Positions 14,813 through 23,019 of a stretch of 64,000 nucleotides of DNA are shown one piece after another. The number at the start of each line of letters is the position of its first letter. Position 1 is the first letter of the stretch. The position numbers and the translations under genes are program-made. Source of the DNA: Permianibacter fluminis (GTDB lineage: Bacteria; Pseudomonadota; Gammaproteobacteria; Enterobacterales; Permianibacteraceae); the NCBI RefSeq assembly GCF_013179735.1, contig NZ_JABMEG010000001.1, positions 1,860,001-1,924,000 on the forward strand, given 5' to 3'. Under the pieces are notes generated by a model. That model was not told where the DNA came from. It ran no database searches and worked only from the letters and a program-made list of their open reading frames with translations.

Positions 14813-15220
14813 TCACCGGTTGCGTGCCGCGAACTGTTCCAGACAGATGTCGGTATCGCCCGTCCAGCGGATCACGCTGACCCGGCCGTCGCTGTCGTGT
14901 TCAGCTTGTACCGAACAGAAATCATGTTTGTCGCCACCACCAAACGAGGTGCCGACGCCGCCGCCAAAGTTGCCGCCAAAACCGCCGAGGCCGAGTGAAA
15001 AACGCGGCGAGCTGGAGACATCCTGTTTGGTCCATTCGGCGTAATGTTTGCCGGCGACTTCGCGGCTTTGCTGCGGTACGCCCCAGGCTTGGATCAGCTC
15101 GTCAACTTGCGCGCTTTGCCAAGCCAGAAAATGGGCGTCGACTTTGGCCGGTGGCGCGCTGGCGCAACCGGTCAGTGCCAACGCGGCAACAAACACAGAC
15201 ATCGTGACAACCTGACGCAT
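14813..15220 (-). CDS. Small lipoprotein of unknown function
   Basis: A 135-residue protein with a signal sequence and lipobox LTGC (Cys at about residue 19), so lipid-anchored, probably in the outer membrane. The mature part begins with 'AWQSAQVDELIQAWGVPQQSREVAGKHYAEW', a layout seen in small lipoproteins distantly like SmpA/BamE. It then has a glycine-rich stretch (GLGGFGGNFGGGVGTSFGGG) and a C-terminal region with two cysteines that may form a disulfide (DFCSV and DICLE). No specific role can be assigned. Confidence 0.75.
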   Translation of the reverse strand: MRQVVTMSVFVAALALTGCASAPPAKVDAHFLAWQSAQVDELIQAWGVPQQSREVAGKHYAEWTKQDVSSSPRFSLGLGGFGGNFGGGVGTSFGGGDKHDFCSVQAEHDSDGRVSVIRWTGDTDICLEQFAARNR

Positions 15221-15298
15221 GGTGGAATCTCCCGGAGTGGTCTGTTGGTTGTAGCGCCGATTGTTGCCGACTGCAAGCAGGAAGCGGGTCAGTGGCGT

Positions 15299-16099
15299 TC
15301 AGATCGTGATGAACTGCAAGGTGCTGAAGCCTTGTTGGGCCAGCGCCGGCCACAGCGCCCGTGCCTCGGCATTGTCGGCCGTCATCCAGGCCGTGGTCGC
15401 AGGCGCAGGCTGTTCTGGCGGACGCCCAATCAGCGTTTCAACCCGGCGCGCGATGGCCTCACCCGAATCCACCCACTGCACCGGTTGCCGCGCGGCCGCC
15501 GCCAACTCCTGACGCAGCAGCGGAAAGTGGGTGCAGCCGAGCACGATGGTGTCGGCGCTGCGGTCGGGGTCGGCAAAAAACGGCGCCAGTATCGGCTGCA
15601 GCGCTTCCACGGAAATATGGGTGCCGCGCAACTTTGCTTCGGCCAGTTGCACCAGCTCGCGACTGCCAACCTTGATCACGGTGCAGTCGCTGGCGAATTC
15701 CCGGATCAACTGATCGGTATACGGGCGCTGTACCGTGGCCGGCGTGGCCAGCAGACCGATAACGCGATTGCGGCTGAGTTTGGCGGCCGGCTTGATTGCC
15801 GGCACCACGCCAACGATCGGCAAGGCAAACCGGCTGCGCAAGCGCGGCAGCGCCACCGTACTGGCGGTGTTGCAGGCGATGACAATCAGGCGCGGTTGAA
15901 TGCGATCGATCAGCGCGTGCAGCACGGCATCGACGCGCTCGACCAATTCGTCTTCGGCTTTGGTGCCGTAAGGAAAGAAGGCGTTGTCGCAGGCGAACAC
16001 CAGCGGCAAGGAAGGCAGCGCCGCCGCGATATCAGCAAAAATGCTGAGACCGCCGACACCGGAATCAAAAACCAGAACGGGCGCGAGAGCAGTGGACAT
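15299..16099 (-). CDS. murI: Glutamate racemase
   Basis: A 266-residue cofactor-independent racemase that makes D-glutamate for peptidoglycan. It shows the FDSGVGGLS motif (Asp12, Ser13), the first catalytic cysteine in ACNTAS (Cys76), and the second in LGCTHFPLL (Cys189, with His191). Length and motif spacing are typical. It sits downstream of the lipoprotein gene's start on the same strand but in reverse order (murI is upstream), so the two may share a transcript. It complements the murE/F/D/C set later in the window. Confidence 0.95.
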   Translation of the reverse strand: MSTALAPVLVFDSGVGGLSIFADIAAALPSLPLVFACDNAFFPYGTKAEDELVERVDAVLHALIDRIQPRLIVIACNTASTVALPRLRSRFALPIVGVVPAIKPAAKLSRNRVIGLLATPATVQRPYTDQLIREFASDCTVIKVGSRELVQLAEAKLRGTHISVEALQPILAPFFADPDRSADTIVLGCTHFPLLRQELAAAARQPVQWVDSGEAIARRVETLIGRPPEQPAPATTAWMTADNAEARALWPALAQQGFSTLQFITI

Positions 16100-16171
16100 G
16101 ATGCGGACAATAAAAGGTCGGCGCGCAGTGTAGCAGCGGGCCGGCCATTCGCCTATCTGACGGCCGTGCCG

Positions 16172-18679
16172 TCAATCCAGGCGGTTCGATTTGTGCTGGC
16201 GCCGCGCCAACAAGGGCAGCAGCCACAGCAACATGACGGCGCCACCACCACCGCCGCCACTGCCAGAACCCGGATTGCCGTCATTGTCGTGCACGGTCAC
16301 AGTGGCCTGCATTGACGAGGTCGCGGCAGCGCCCGTTGCGGCGCTCAGCTTAATGGCAAAACTTTCATCATTTTCGACACTGCTGTCGTCGCGCAGCGTC
16401 ACCGTGATGGTCTTGCTGCTGGCATCGCCGCCAGCCCAGTTCAGGGTGCCGCTGGCGGCGTCGTAATCACTGCCGGCAAGCGCGCTGCCGTCCTCGGTTT
16501 GGTAATGAATGCTGGCGGCGCCAACGCTGCCTTCGAACCGCTGCACGGTCAGGGTGACCGTGCCAGCATTTTCGGCAACGCTGGAACTGGCGCCGGCAAA
16601 ACCCAGTGCCCCGACTTGCTCGTTGCTGATCAAATCGATTTTCAGCTGGCTGACAATATCGGTTTCGGCACCACCGGCAACGGTCAGATTCAGCAGCACG
16701 GTTTCTGCGCTTTCCGTGTCGCTGTCATCGAGCAGCGGCAGCGTCAAAAATTTGCTGCCACGTTCGCCATCGGCCCAGTTCAGTGTGACATCGGTTGCCT
16801 GATAATCACTGCCAGCCACAGCACTGCCGTCGGCGCTGACGATACGCGCGCTGACGGCGCCGCTGGCACCACCGCTGCGATACACCGGAATGCTGATGCT
16901 GCCGGCCGATTCATTGACCCGATAGTGCGTCACGCCAAAACCAAGCCGGCCCTTGCCAGCGGCGACAGTGTTGTCGCGCACGACATACAAGCCGTTTTCG
17001 ATATCGCTGAGCACCACGCTGCCACTCGGGAAAAACGGGTAGGTGCCCCAGACACCATTGAACTCCGCGGCGGACGGGAACATGAACGAACTGTCGAACG
17101 AACCCGCTTCGGCGAGCGCCAAGGGATTGCTGACATCAAGCACCACCACACCGCGGCGATAATGGGCAACGTAACCCCGCGAACCGCGAATGTAGGTGTT
17201 GTGGTCGATATCGGTGGTCGGGCCGTAGTAATTGGCCGCTACCACCGGATTGTGCAGATCGTTCAGATCAAACGTGCGGAAGCGCGAATTGGCGCCGGTA
17301 ATTTGTTCGTCGAGTTCGTCATCGAGAATCAGGTGGCGCTTGTCGGCGGTAAACCAGCCGGAGTGCGCGTAACCGACGCCACCGTAGGGTGCTTTCGCCA
17401 GCCGGGTTGGATTGGCGCGTTCGGTGACATCCCAGATATCGAGCGTGTCTTCGTTAAAGTCGAACAGGATTTCACACGGGTTATGGCCGGGCGCGCATTG
17501 CGAGGTGCGCTCGTCAGTCAGGATAAAGCCGGTGCTGTCATGCATGTAGCTGCCGGTTGATACCGGTTGGTGCACGAACACCGGATGCGCCGGATTGCTC
17601 ATGTCATAGGCGCGCCAGGAACCCCGGCTGCGATTGGGCGCGGCGTCCTTGTTTTTGCCGGCCACCACAACATCCGAGCCAGCGATGAACAGAGTCGGCA
17701 CCAGACCTTCGACCGGGGTACCGTCGGCATAATCAAAATTGCCGTACAGCGTATGTGCCGACTGCACATCGTGGATGGTGTAAGCGAGACTGACGGCTGT
17801 TGGCAGCGCAGTCAGATCGATCACTTGCACGCCGCCGCCAGCAGCTTCAGTGGTGACGTAGGCATAGGCCTTGTAGCGATTCGCGCTGATGTCGAAATAC
17901 TGGTAGACATGGACATCGCGCCAGAGCGAACCGAGTCCGGTGACGGTGCCCACTTCATGCGGCGCAGTCGGGTCGGTGATGTCGACCACGGCAGTGCCGT
18001 TGGACAGACCGATCAGCGCGTATTCGTGACCGTCATTGCGGTCCATGAAGCCCCAGATGTCATTGGCACTTTCCGGACGGCTGGAGAATTGGCTCAGCGG
18101 AATATGCGACAGCAAATCCATCTTGTTGCAGTTATAGCTGCCGGCAACGCCACCCTCACAATTGGCCGGGCCTTCGATGGCGCTCGACACTTTCTGCCAG
18201 GTACCGAGCAGTTTCTGCTCGCTGATATTCAGCGCGATATCGCCGCCTTTGCTGTCCTGGATAATTTGAAAGCCTTTGCTCTCCAACTGTTCGCGGAATT
18301 CAAACGGGACCCCGGTCAGTTGGGTGGGATGCCGACGGCGATCGGCTTTGGCAAAGTTGTCGGCACGGCTGTAACCACCCTCGATGGGCACGACGCCCGC
18401 GAGCAGGTTGACGCGCTGGGTTCCGCGAATGTGGTAGGTGCCTTCGGCAACGTGAATCGTGTCGCCCTTGCCGGACTTTCCCAGCGCATAGGCGATGCTC
18501 TGACACGGCTGCGTCGGCGTCGCGCAATGGCCGCGGTCGACACCATCTGCGGCAACATAGCGGGTGGCATGACCACTGCCGTGGGCATGCGCGGGAGTGG
18601 CCTGCAGCACCAATCCGGTAGCAGCCGCCAAGGCAAACGAAACAAGCAGCGCCGGCTGGCGCAAACGGGGACGGTTCAT
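16172..18679 (-). CDS. Surface/secreted choice-of-anchor B protein with Calx-beta domains and GlyGly-CTERM tail
   Basis: An 835-residue exported protein. A signal peptide (residues ~10-33, ending PAHAHG) is followed by a pectin-lyase-like entry (RYVAADGVDRGHCATPTQPCQSI). Next come LVIVD-type beta-propeller repeats (ANDIWGFMD, YALIGLSNGTAVVDITDP, VQVIDL, RRGVVVLDVSNP), then two Calx-beta domains (each with a D/E-rich 'DGSAVAGSDYQ' and 'DDSDTESAET' pattern). It ends in a run of glycines, a hydrophobic helix and RRQHKSNRLD. The last part is a GlyGly-CTERM-like sorting signal, normally cut by a rhombosortase before surface attachment or type II export. Start ATG at 18679 is chosen because the signal peptide follows directly. 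No sorting protease is in the window. Confidence 0.85.
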   Translation of the reverse strand: MNRPRLRQPALLVSFALAAATGLVLQATPAHAHGSGHATRYVAADGVDRGHCATPTQPCQSIAYALGKSGKGDTIHVAEGTYHIRGTQRVNLLAGVVPIEGGYSRADNFAKADRRRHPTQLTGVPFEFREQLESKGFQIIQDSKGGDIALNISEQKLLGTWQKVSSAIEGPANCEGGVAGSYNCNKMDLLSHIPLSQFSSRPESANDIWGFMDRNDGHEYALIGLSNGTAVVDITDPTAPHEVGTVTGLGSLWRDVHVYQYFDISANRYKAYAYVTTEAAGGGVQVIDLTALPTAVSLAYTIHDVQSAHTLYGNFDYADGTPVEGLVPTLFIAGSDVVVAGKNKDAAPNRSRGSWRAYDMSNPAHPVFVHQPVSTGSYMHDSTGFILTDERTSQCAPGHNPCEILFDFNEDTLDIWDVTERANPTRLAKAPYGGVGYAHSGWFTADKRHLILDDELDEQITGANSRFRTFDLNDLHNPVVAANYYGPTTDIDHNTYIRGSRGYVAHYRRGVVVLDVSNPLALAEAGSFDSSFMFPSAAEFNGVWGTYPFFPSGSVVLSDIENGLYVVRDNTVAAGKGRLGFGVTHYRVNESAGSISIPVYRSGGASGAVSARIVSADGSAVAGSDYQATDVTLNWADGERGSKFLTLPLLDDSDTESAETVLLNLTVAGGAETDIVSQLKIDLISNEQVGALGFAGASSSVAENAGTVTLTVQRFEGSVGAASIHYQTEDGSALAGSDYDAASGTLNWAGGDASSKTITVTLRDDSSVENDESFAIKLSAATGAAATSSMQATVTVHDNDGNPGSGSGGGGGGAVMLLWLLPLLARRQHKSNRLD

Positions 18680-18797
18680 CTGTGAACACTCGCAGCAAAA
18701 GATAGGCAAGGTTCTAACAGCGTTGCGACGCTGACTCAATGGCAAATTGTACAGTTGCCGAGTCCGCCGCAATGTGCCGGCTTTGGCTGCGCGGCAT

Positions 18798-20159
18798 TCA
18801 GCGTGCCGGGGCCGGGTTGTTGCGGCGCCGTTGCCAGCGCCACAACGCCAGCAGGGTCAACATGGCCATGACACTGGTACAGGCAAACGCATGACCGGGA
18901 GACAGCCGCTGCCAGATGGCGCCAAATGCGGCGCCATTGCCGAGCAAGGCCAAACCGACGGCCAAGGCGTAATAGCCAAACGCGGTTGCGCGTCGCGTTT
19001 TCGGCGCATGGTGGGCGACCAATGCGGCCAGTACGCCCTGTGAAAACCCCAGATGCAATCCCCATAACAGGGCGCCGGCAAACACAGCCCACGTCGTTGC
19101 AGCGAGTGCCAGCGTCCCCTGTGACAGCAACAGGAACAACAAACTGAAACCCAGCAATTTGCTGGCGCCAATCCGGTCAAAAAAATGACCGACCGGCCAC
19201 ACACTCAGGGCGTAACTCAGATTCATCGCCGCCAGCAACAAGGCGCTCAGGTAATCGCCGAGCGCAAGCGATTGCCCGCGCAGAATCAGAAAGGCTTCAC
19301 CGGGTCGCGCCAGCGTCAGCAAGACGGCAAAACCGACGGTGAGCCAAAATTCGCGCGGCAGCGCGGCAAGATCGGCTTCGTGCGGCAGCGCGGGAAGATC
19401 GGCTCCGCGCGGAACCGTCAACGTGACAGCCGGCCGCGAGGCGTCGATGGAATCAATTGGTTGTTGTTCGGGTGTTGCGCTGACATTCGAGGGCGCGCTG
19501 TCGGCGACCGCCGGTTCCCTGACTGCCAGCCATAGCAGGGCCACCGCCGCCAGCGCCGGCAAACACGCCAGCCAGAACACCGCCCGGTAATCGCCACTGA
19601 ACAACCACAGCAATTCGGCAGCGAGCAACGGCGCCAGCAAGGCGCCCACGGTATCCAGCGCCTGGCGCACACCGTAAGCCGCGCCCCGTTGTGCCGGTGC
19701 TGTGACATCGGCGATCAATGCGTCGCGCGGTGCTCCGCGGATGCCTTTGCCAAGGCGGTCCAGTACCCGCGCCGCAGCGATCGCCGCGACACCGCCAGCA
19801 AGCGCAAACAGCGGTTTTGCCAACGCCGATAATCCGTAGCCAGCAATCGTCAACGGCTTGCGTTTGCCCATGCGATCGGACCAGCGCCCGGCCCAAGGCT
19901 TCAGGGCCAAGGTCAGTGCCTCGGCACCGCCATCAAGCAAACCGATAGCAACGGTGCCAAGGCCGAGCACATTGACCATGAACAGGGGCAGCAGCGCGTG
20001 AATGGTCTCGCTGGACAGATCCATCAGCAGGCTGACCAGCCCCAGCACGATGACGGTGCGGGGCAGTGGGCCGATTGCAGTAGCGGCAGTTAAGGCCAAT
20101 CGCGTTATCCGGGGTTTGCTAGAATCGCGGCGACGATGCTGCCACAAAGGCAAGGCCAT
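18798..20159 (-). CDS. Major facilitator superfamily transporter
   Basis: About 453 residues with 12 predicted membrane spans. Motif-A-like signatures (GRWSDRMGKRKPL and GHFFDRIGASKLLG) follow the second and eighth spans, and 'RVLDRLGKGIRGAPRDALIAD' is typical of a family of uncharacterised bacterial MFS permeases. The central cytoplasmic loop has a 27-bp in-frame tandem duplication (19355-19408) giving ADLPALPHE/ADLAALPRE. The start is uncertain: the ATG at 20159 overlaps the divergent neighbour's ATG in a shared CATG. A GTG lies at 20171, and homology really begins near PLPRTVIVLGLVSLLMD about 25 codons later. Confidence 0.85.
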   Translation of the reverse strand: MALPLWQHRRRDSSKPRITRLALTAATAIGPLPRTVIVLGLVSLLMDLSSETIHALLPLFMVNVLGLGTVAIGLLDGGAEALTLALKPWAGRWSDRMGKRKPLTIAGYGLSALAKPLFALAGGVAAIAAARVLDRLGKGIRGAPRDALIADVTAPAQRGAAYGVRQALDTVGALLAPLLAAELLWLFSGDYRAVFWLACLPALAAVALLWLAVREPAVADSAPSNVSATPEQQPIDSIDASRPAVTLTVPRGADLPALPHEADLAALPREFWLTVGFAVLLTLARPGEAFLILRGQSLALGDYLSALLLAAMNLSYALSVWPVGHFFDRIGASKLLGFSLLFLLLSQGTLALAATTWAVFAGALLWGLHLGFSQGVLAALVAHHAPKTRRATAFGYYALAVGLALLGNGAAFGAIWQRLSPGHAFACTSVMAMLTLLALWRWQRRRNNPAPAR

Positions 20160-20502
20160 GACGGTGCCCACTGATCATTACCGGCGCAAAAACGAAGCGG
20201 AGCGCAAAGCCGCGATGCAGGCGACGGTCGAGGCCCGCAAGCGCGACTGGAAAGAAGCCGGCCTGCTCGATGACATTGCTCGCAACCGGGTGGTCGAGCA
20301 CGACCAGACCCTTTGGAAAGGCCAGCCCTGGTGGGTCGAACGCATCTGGGTTCGTTGGCTGGCCAACGGCCTTTGCGTACTGACCGTGGCCGGCATCGCC
20401 CGGGCGGCCATGACCGGCGCCGCCTTTGATCTGGCGTTCTGGATTCCCTTTGCCTTGTTTGCGTTCCAGTTGCGTTGGCATATCGCCCGGCACGGCGGCT
20501 GA
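20158..20502 (+). CDS. Small two-span membrane protein of unknown function
   Basis: A 114-residue protein starting MTVPTDHYRRKNEAERKAAMQ. A charged, helical N-terminal half (residues ~1-60) is followed by two hydrophobic spans (about 67-88 and 91-107) and a short basic end. TAGAAT at 20119-20124 is a good -10 hexamer for this gene. Its ATG overlaps that of the divergent MFS gene. No family recognised; the frame continues upstream but without a ribosome site. Confidence 0.65.
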   Translation: MTVPTDHYRRKNEAERKAAMQATVEARKRDWKEAGLLDDIARNRVVEHDQTLWKGQPWWVERIWVRWLANGLCVLTVAGIARAAMTGAAFDLAFWIPFALFAFQLRWHIARHGG

Positions 20503-20594
20503 TAAACGCAGCGCCAGGCCATGCCATTTGGCCAAAATGTACGCTTTTCGAACGGCCATTCATCGGCCTGACGCTGCCGGTCACCTCCGACGAC

Positions 20595-20646
20595 TTGCCA
20601 AGGGCAGAAAATGACGCATAATGTCACCGTTCACAATTTTGTGAAC
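20595..20646 (+). promoter_or_regulatory. Sigma-70 promoter followed by an inverted-repeat operator
   Basis: TTGCCA (20595-20600), 16-bp spacer, CATAAT (20617-20622), then GTTCACAA-TT-TTGTGAAC at 20629-20646. The inverted repeat has 8-bp arms and lies right at the expected transcription start, where a bound repressor would block initiation. It precedes the 74-residue protein and the PLP enzyme. The regulator is not identified; the site is not a match to CRP or LexA. Confidence 0.65.
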
Positions 20647-20675
20647 GAGTTCGCATTCGCCCAAGGTGGCCAGAC

Positions 20676-20900
20676 ATGACCAGTGGTTTCATTCGGGTTG
20701 TGCAAGCCGGCCAGGCCGACATGGTTTATGTCGGGCCTGAACGCCGGGAAGAGCGCCGTCGTAGCGTCCGCAACGACGAGTTCGAGAAGCTGTTGGGCCA
20801 TTTTGGCCTGAACCGCCGGGTGGTACCGGATCGCCGTCGCGGCGATACCTCCTGGCTGTTGCTGTCGGAAACTGCCATCGACCGGGCTGTCAGCCTCTGA
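20676..20900 (+). CDS. Small basic protein of unknown function, coupled to PLP enzyme gene
   Basis: A 74-residue protein, rich in Arg and Glu in the middle (VGPERREERRRSVRNDEFEKLL), with no membrane span. An aaggtgg ribosome site stands 9 bases before the ATG, and a strong promoter with an operator lies 50 bp upstream, which supports expression. Its TGA stop (20898-20900) overlaps the probable CTG start of the next gene. No recognised family. Confidence 0.6.
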   Translation: MTSGFIRVVQAGQADMVYVGPERREERRRSVRNDEFEKLLGHFGLNRRVVPDRRRGDTSWLLLSETAIDRAVSL

Positions 20901-21814
20901 CCCCGGCCGAGTACTTCGCGGCGCTGGCCCCAGCGCCGCTTCAGCCACTGTCTCTCCCTGTTTTCTCCGCGCTCCGGCTCGATGTCCGGGTTTTGCGTGA
21001 AGATCTGCGTGATCCCGAGCTGGCCGGCAACAAGGCCCGCAAGCTGCAGTACAACCTGATCGAAGCCCATCGTCGGGGTGCCCAAACGCTGGTCAGCATG
21101 GGCGGCGCTTATTCCAATCACCTGCACGCGCTGGCGTTGGCGGGTCGCCGTTTCGGTTTTGCCACTGCTGCCTTTGTCCGTGGTCCGCTTCCACCGTCAC
21201 TGTCGCCGACATTGCGCGACTGCGGTACCGCCGGCATGCAACTGATTCCGTTGTCCCGGACCGACTATCGCCAGCTGCGGACCGCGCCGGCACCCTTCAT
21301 GGCTCGCTTCGAACCCACCGCCTATTGGCTGCCGGAAGGCGGCAGCAATGCCCTGGCCATCGCCGGCTTGAAGGAAAGTCTGCAGAGCGAGGCGGTGGCC
21401 GAGTTCGCACCCGAGCTTGTCCTGACCGCGGCCGGTACCGGCGCGACCATGGCCGGTCTGGCGGTCGGGCTACGCTCCATGCAAGCGCATGGCGAGGTCT
21501 GGGCGGTGGCGGTGCTGAAAGGCGGCGGCTTTTTGCTGCCAGAGGCCAAACGCCTGTTGGCCGAAGCGTGTGTGACGCGCCGAGCGCCGCTGCGAGTGCT
21601 GACGGGGTTTCATTTTGGTGGCTACGGTCGCCGGCCCGATGCCCTGCAGCAGTTTTGCCAAACTTTTTTTTCCGAGACCGGCCTGCCGGTGGAACCCGTT
21701 TACACCGGCAGGGTCTGTTACGCCCTGCAGAAGCTGGCGCGGCAAGGCGTGTTTCGTCGCGGTCAGCGCATTCTGCTGGTTCACACCGGTGGTCTGCAGG
21801 GTGCCCGCCCGTAA
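20897..21814 (+). CDS. PLP-dependent D-cysteine desulfhydrase / ACC deaminase family protein, unusual start
   Basis: A fold-type II PLP enzyme. GNKARKL carries the PLP lysine, SMGGAYSNHLHA gives the substrate loop, and 'AAGTGATMAGLAVGL' binds the PLP phosphate. Relatives deaminate D-cysteine or 1-aminocyclopropane-1-carboxylate. The start is odd. The family N-terminus (PLQPLSLPVFSALRLDV) is encoded from about 20939, yet the only ATG/GTG/TTG in frame is a TTG at 20993, inside the domain. Upstream the frame has no standard start before its stop at 20762-20764. A CTG at 20897 overlaps the preceding gene's stop as CTGA, so coupled initiation at CTG is my best reading, giving 305 residues. The minimum certain extent is 20993-21814. 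Confidence 0.75.
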   Translation: MTPAEYFAALAPAPLQPLSLPVFSALRLDVRVLREDLRDPELAGNKARKLQYNLIEAHRRGAQTLVSMGGAYSNHLHALALAGRRFGFATAAFVRGPLPPSLSPTLRDCGTAGMQLIPLSRTDYRQLRTAPAPFMARFEPTAYWLPEGGSNALAIAGLKESLQSEAVAEFAPELVLTAAGTGATMAGLAVGLRSMQAHGEVWAVAVLKGGGFLLPEAKRLLAEACVTRRAPLRVLTGFHFGGYGRRPDALQQFCQTFFSETGLPVEPVYTGRVCYALQKLARQGVFRRGQRILLVHTGGLQGARP

Positions 21815-21844
21815 CGTCCATTCACGGACGTGAAATGCGCGCAC

Positions 21845-21872
21845 TTGAAAATTGATTGCCGGTACTTATGAT
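21845..21872 (+). promoter_or_regulatory. Candidate promoter of the ABC operon
   Basis: TTGAAA (21845-21850), 16-bp spacer, TATGAT (21867-21872). Each hexamer differs from consensus at one position. It lies in the 279-bp gap before the ABC ATPase gene; the remaining leader (21873-22093) shows no clear structure beyond an aaaggag ribosome site near 22076. Confidence 0.55.
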
Positions 21873-22093
21873 GCCGGCGCGGTGCGGCAAACCCGGCGAG
21901 CGGGTGCTGGCATTCGGAACGCCACACTCGCCACTGCCTGCTTTATCACGAACCGTCGTTCGCGCGATTTGTTCCTGGCCACGGCCGGCATTGCAAAAGC
22001 CACGTTGCAAGATGCCGCTGTTGGCGCCGCGCGAACCCAGAATGACCTTGCCGGTACTCATCGGCACAGAACAAAAAAGGAGCAACTCGCGAC

Positions 22094-23017
22094 ATGATTG
22101 AAATCCAGTCATTGACTCGTCAGTTCGGCGATTTCAAAGCCGTCGACAATCTCAGTTTCTCGGTCAGCCCCGGCGAAGTGCTGGGCTTCCTCGGCCCGAA
22201 CGGCGCCGGCAAATCCACCACGATGAAAATGCTGACCGGCTTTCTGACGCCGAGCGCCGGCCGCATCCGCATCTGTGGTCACGATATTGAATCCGATCCG
22301 CTCGCGGCCAAACAATTGATTGGCTATTTGCCGGAAGGCGCGCCCTGTTATGGCGACATGACCGTGCAGGCGTTTCTCGATTTCATCGCCGATATGCGCG
22401 GGCTCAGTGGCAGCAAGAAAACCGAACGCATCAACACTGTCGTCGCCCAGGTGCAACTGCAGGAGGTGCTGGCGCAAAGCATCGAGACGCTGTCGAAAGG
22501 TTTCAAGCGCCGGGTCGGTCTGGCGCAAGCCATTTTGCATGACCCCAAGGTGCTGATTCTCGATGAGCCAACCGATGGTCTCGACCCGAACCAGAAGCAT
22601 CAGGTGCGCGAGCTGATCCGTGGCATGGCCAAAGACAAAATCCTGATCATCTCCACCCACATTCTTGAAGAGGTCACGGCGGTCTGCAGTCGCGCCATCA
22701 TCATTGCCCGTGGTCGCTTGCTGGCTGACGGCAAGCCGCAGGATCTGCTTGCCCGCTCGAAATACCATGGCGCTGCCCGGGTTGTGCTGAACCGTGATCA
22801 TCAGGCGGAAGAGCGCGACGCCTTGGCGGCATTGCCGGGGGTCAAAGCCGTTGAAGTGATCGATGCGCATGAGTTGCTGGTGTTGCCGCAGCATGGCCAG
22901 TCGACGTTTGCGGTGGTCAGCGAGTTGCTGCGGCAACAGCAGTGGCCGGTGCAGCAATTATTTGCTGAAAGTGGCCGGCTTGATGATGTGTTCCGTGACG
23001 TCACGGCCGGAGTGTGA
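22094..23017 (+). CDS. ABC transporter ATPase, GldA-like
   Basis: A 307-residue ATPase with Walker A GPNGAGKST (residues 34-42), the signature LSKGFKRRVGLAQ, Walker B VLILDEPTDGLD and the H-loop 'ISTHILEE'. It matches ABC-2 type exporters with a C-terminal extension. It is first of four genes (ATPase, permease, GldG-like, DUF4340), with its stop only 2 bases before the next start. In Bacteroidetes the related GldA/F/G proteins are needed for gliding. In gammaproteobacteria the same gene set is widespread and its substrate unknown. Confidence 0.92.
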   Translation: MIEIQSLTRQFGDFKAVDNLSFSVSPGEVLGFLGPNGAGKSTTMKMLTGFLTPSAGRIRICGHDIESDPLAAKQLIGYLPEGAPCYGDMTVQAFLDFIADMRGLSGSKKTERINTVVAQVQLQEVLAQSIETLSKGFKRRVGLAQAILHDPKVLILDEPTDGLDPNQKHQVRELIRGMAKDKILIISTHILEEVTAVCSRAIIIARGRLLADGKPQDLLARSKYHGAARVVLNRDHQAEERDALAALPGVKAVEVIDAHELLVLPQHGQSTFAVVSELLRQQQWPVQQLFAESGRLDDVFRDVTAGV

Positions 23018-23019
23018 TC

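Noticed and set aside
15044-16315. Long plus-strand frame over murI
   Set aside because: Antisense to a clear glutamate racemase with both catalytic cysteines; the composition is biased and no motif is seen.
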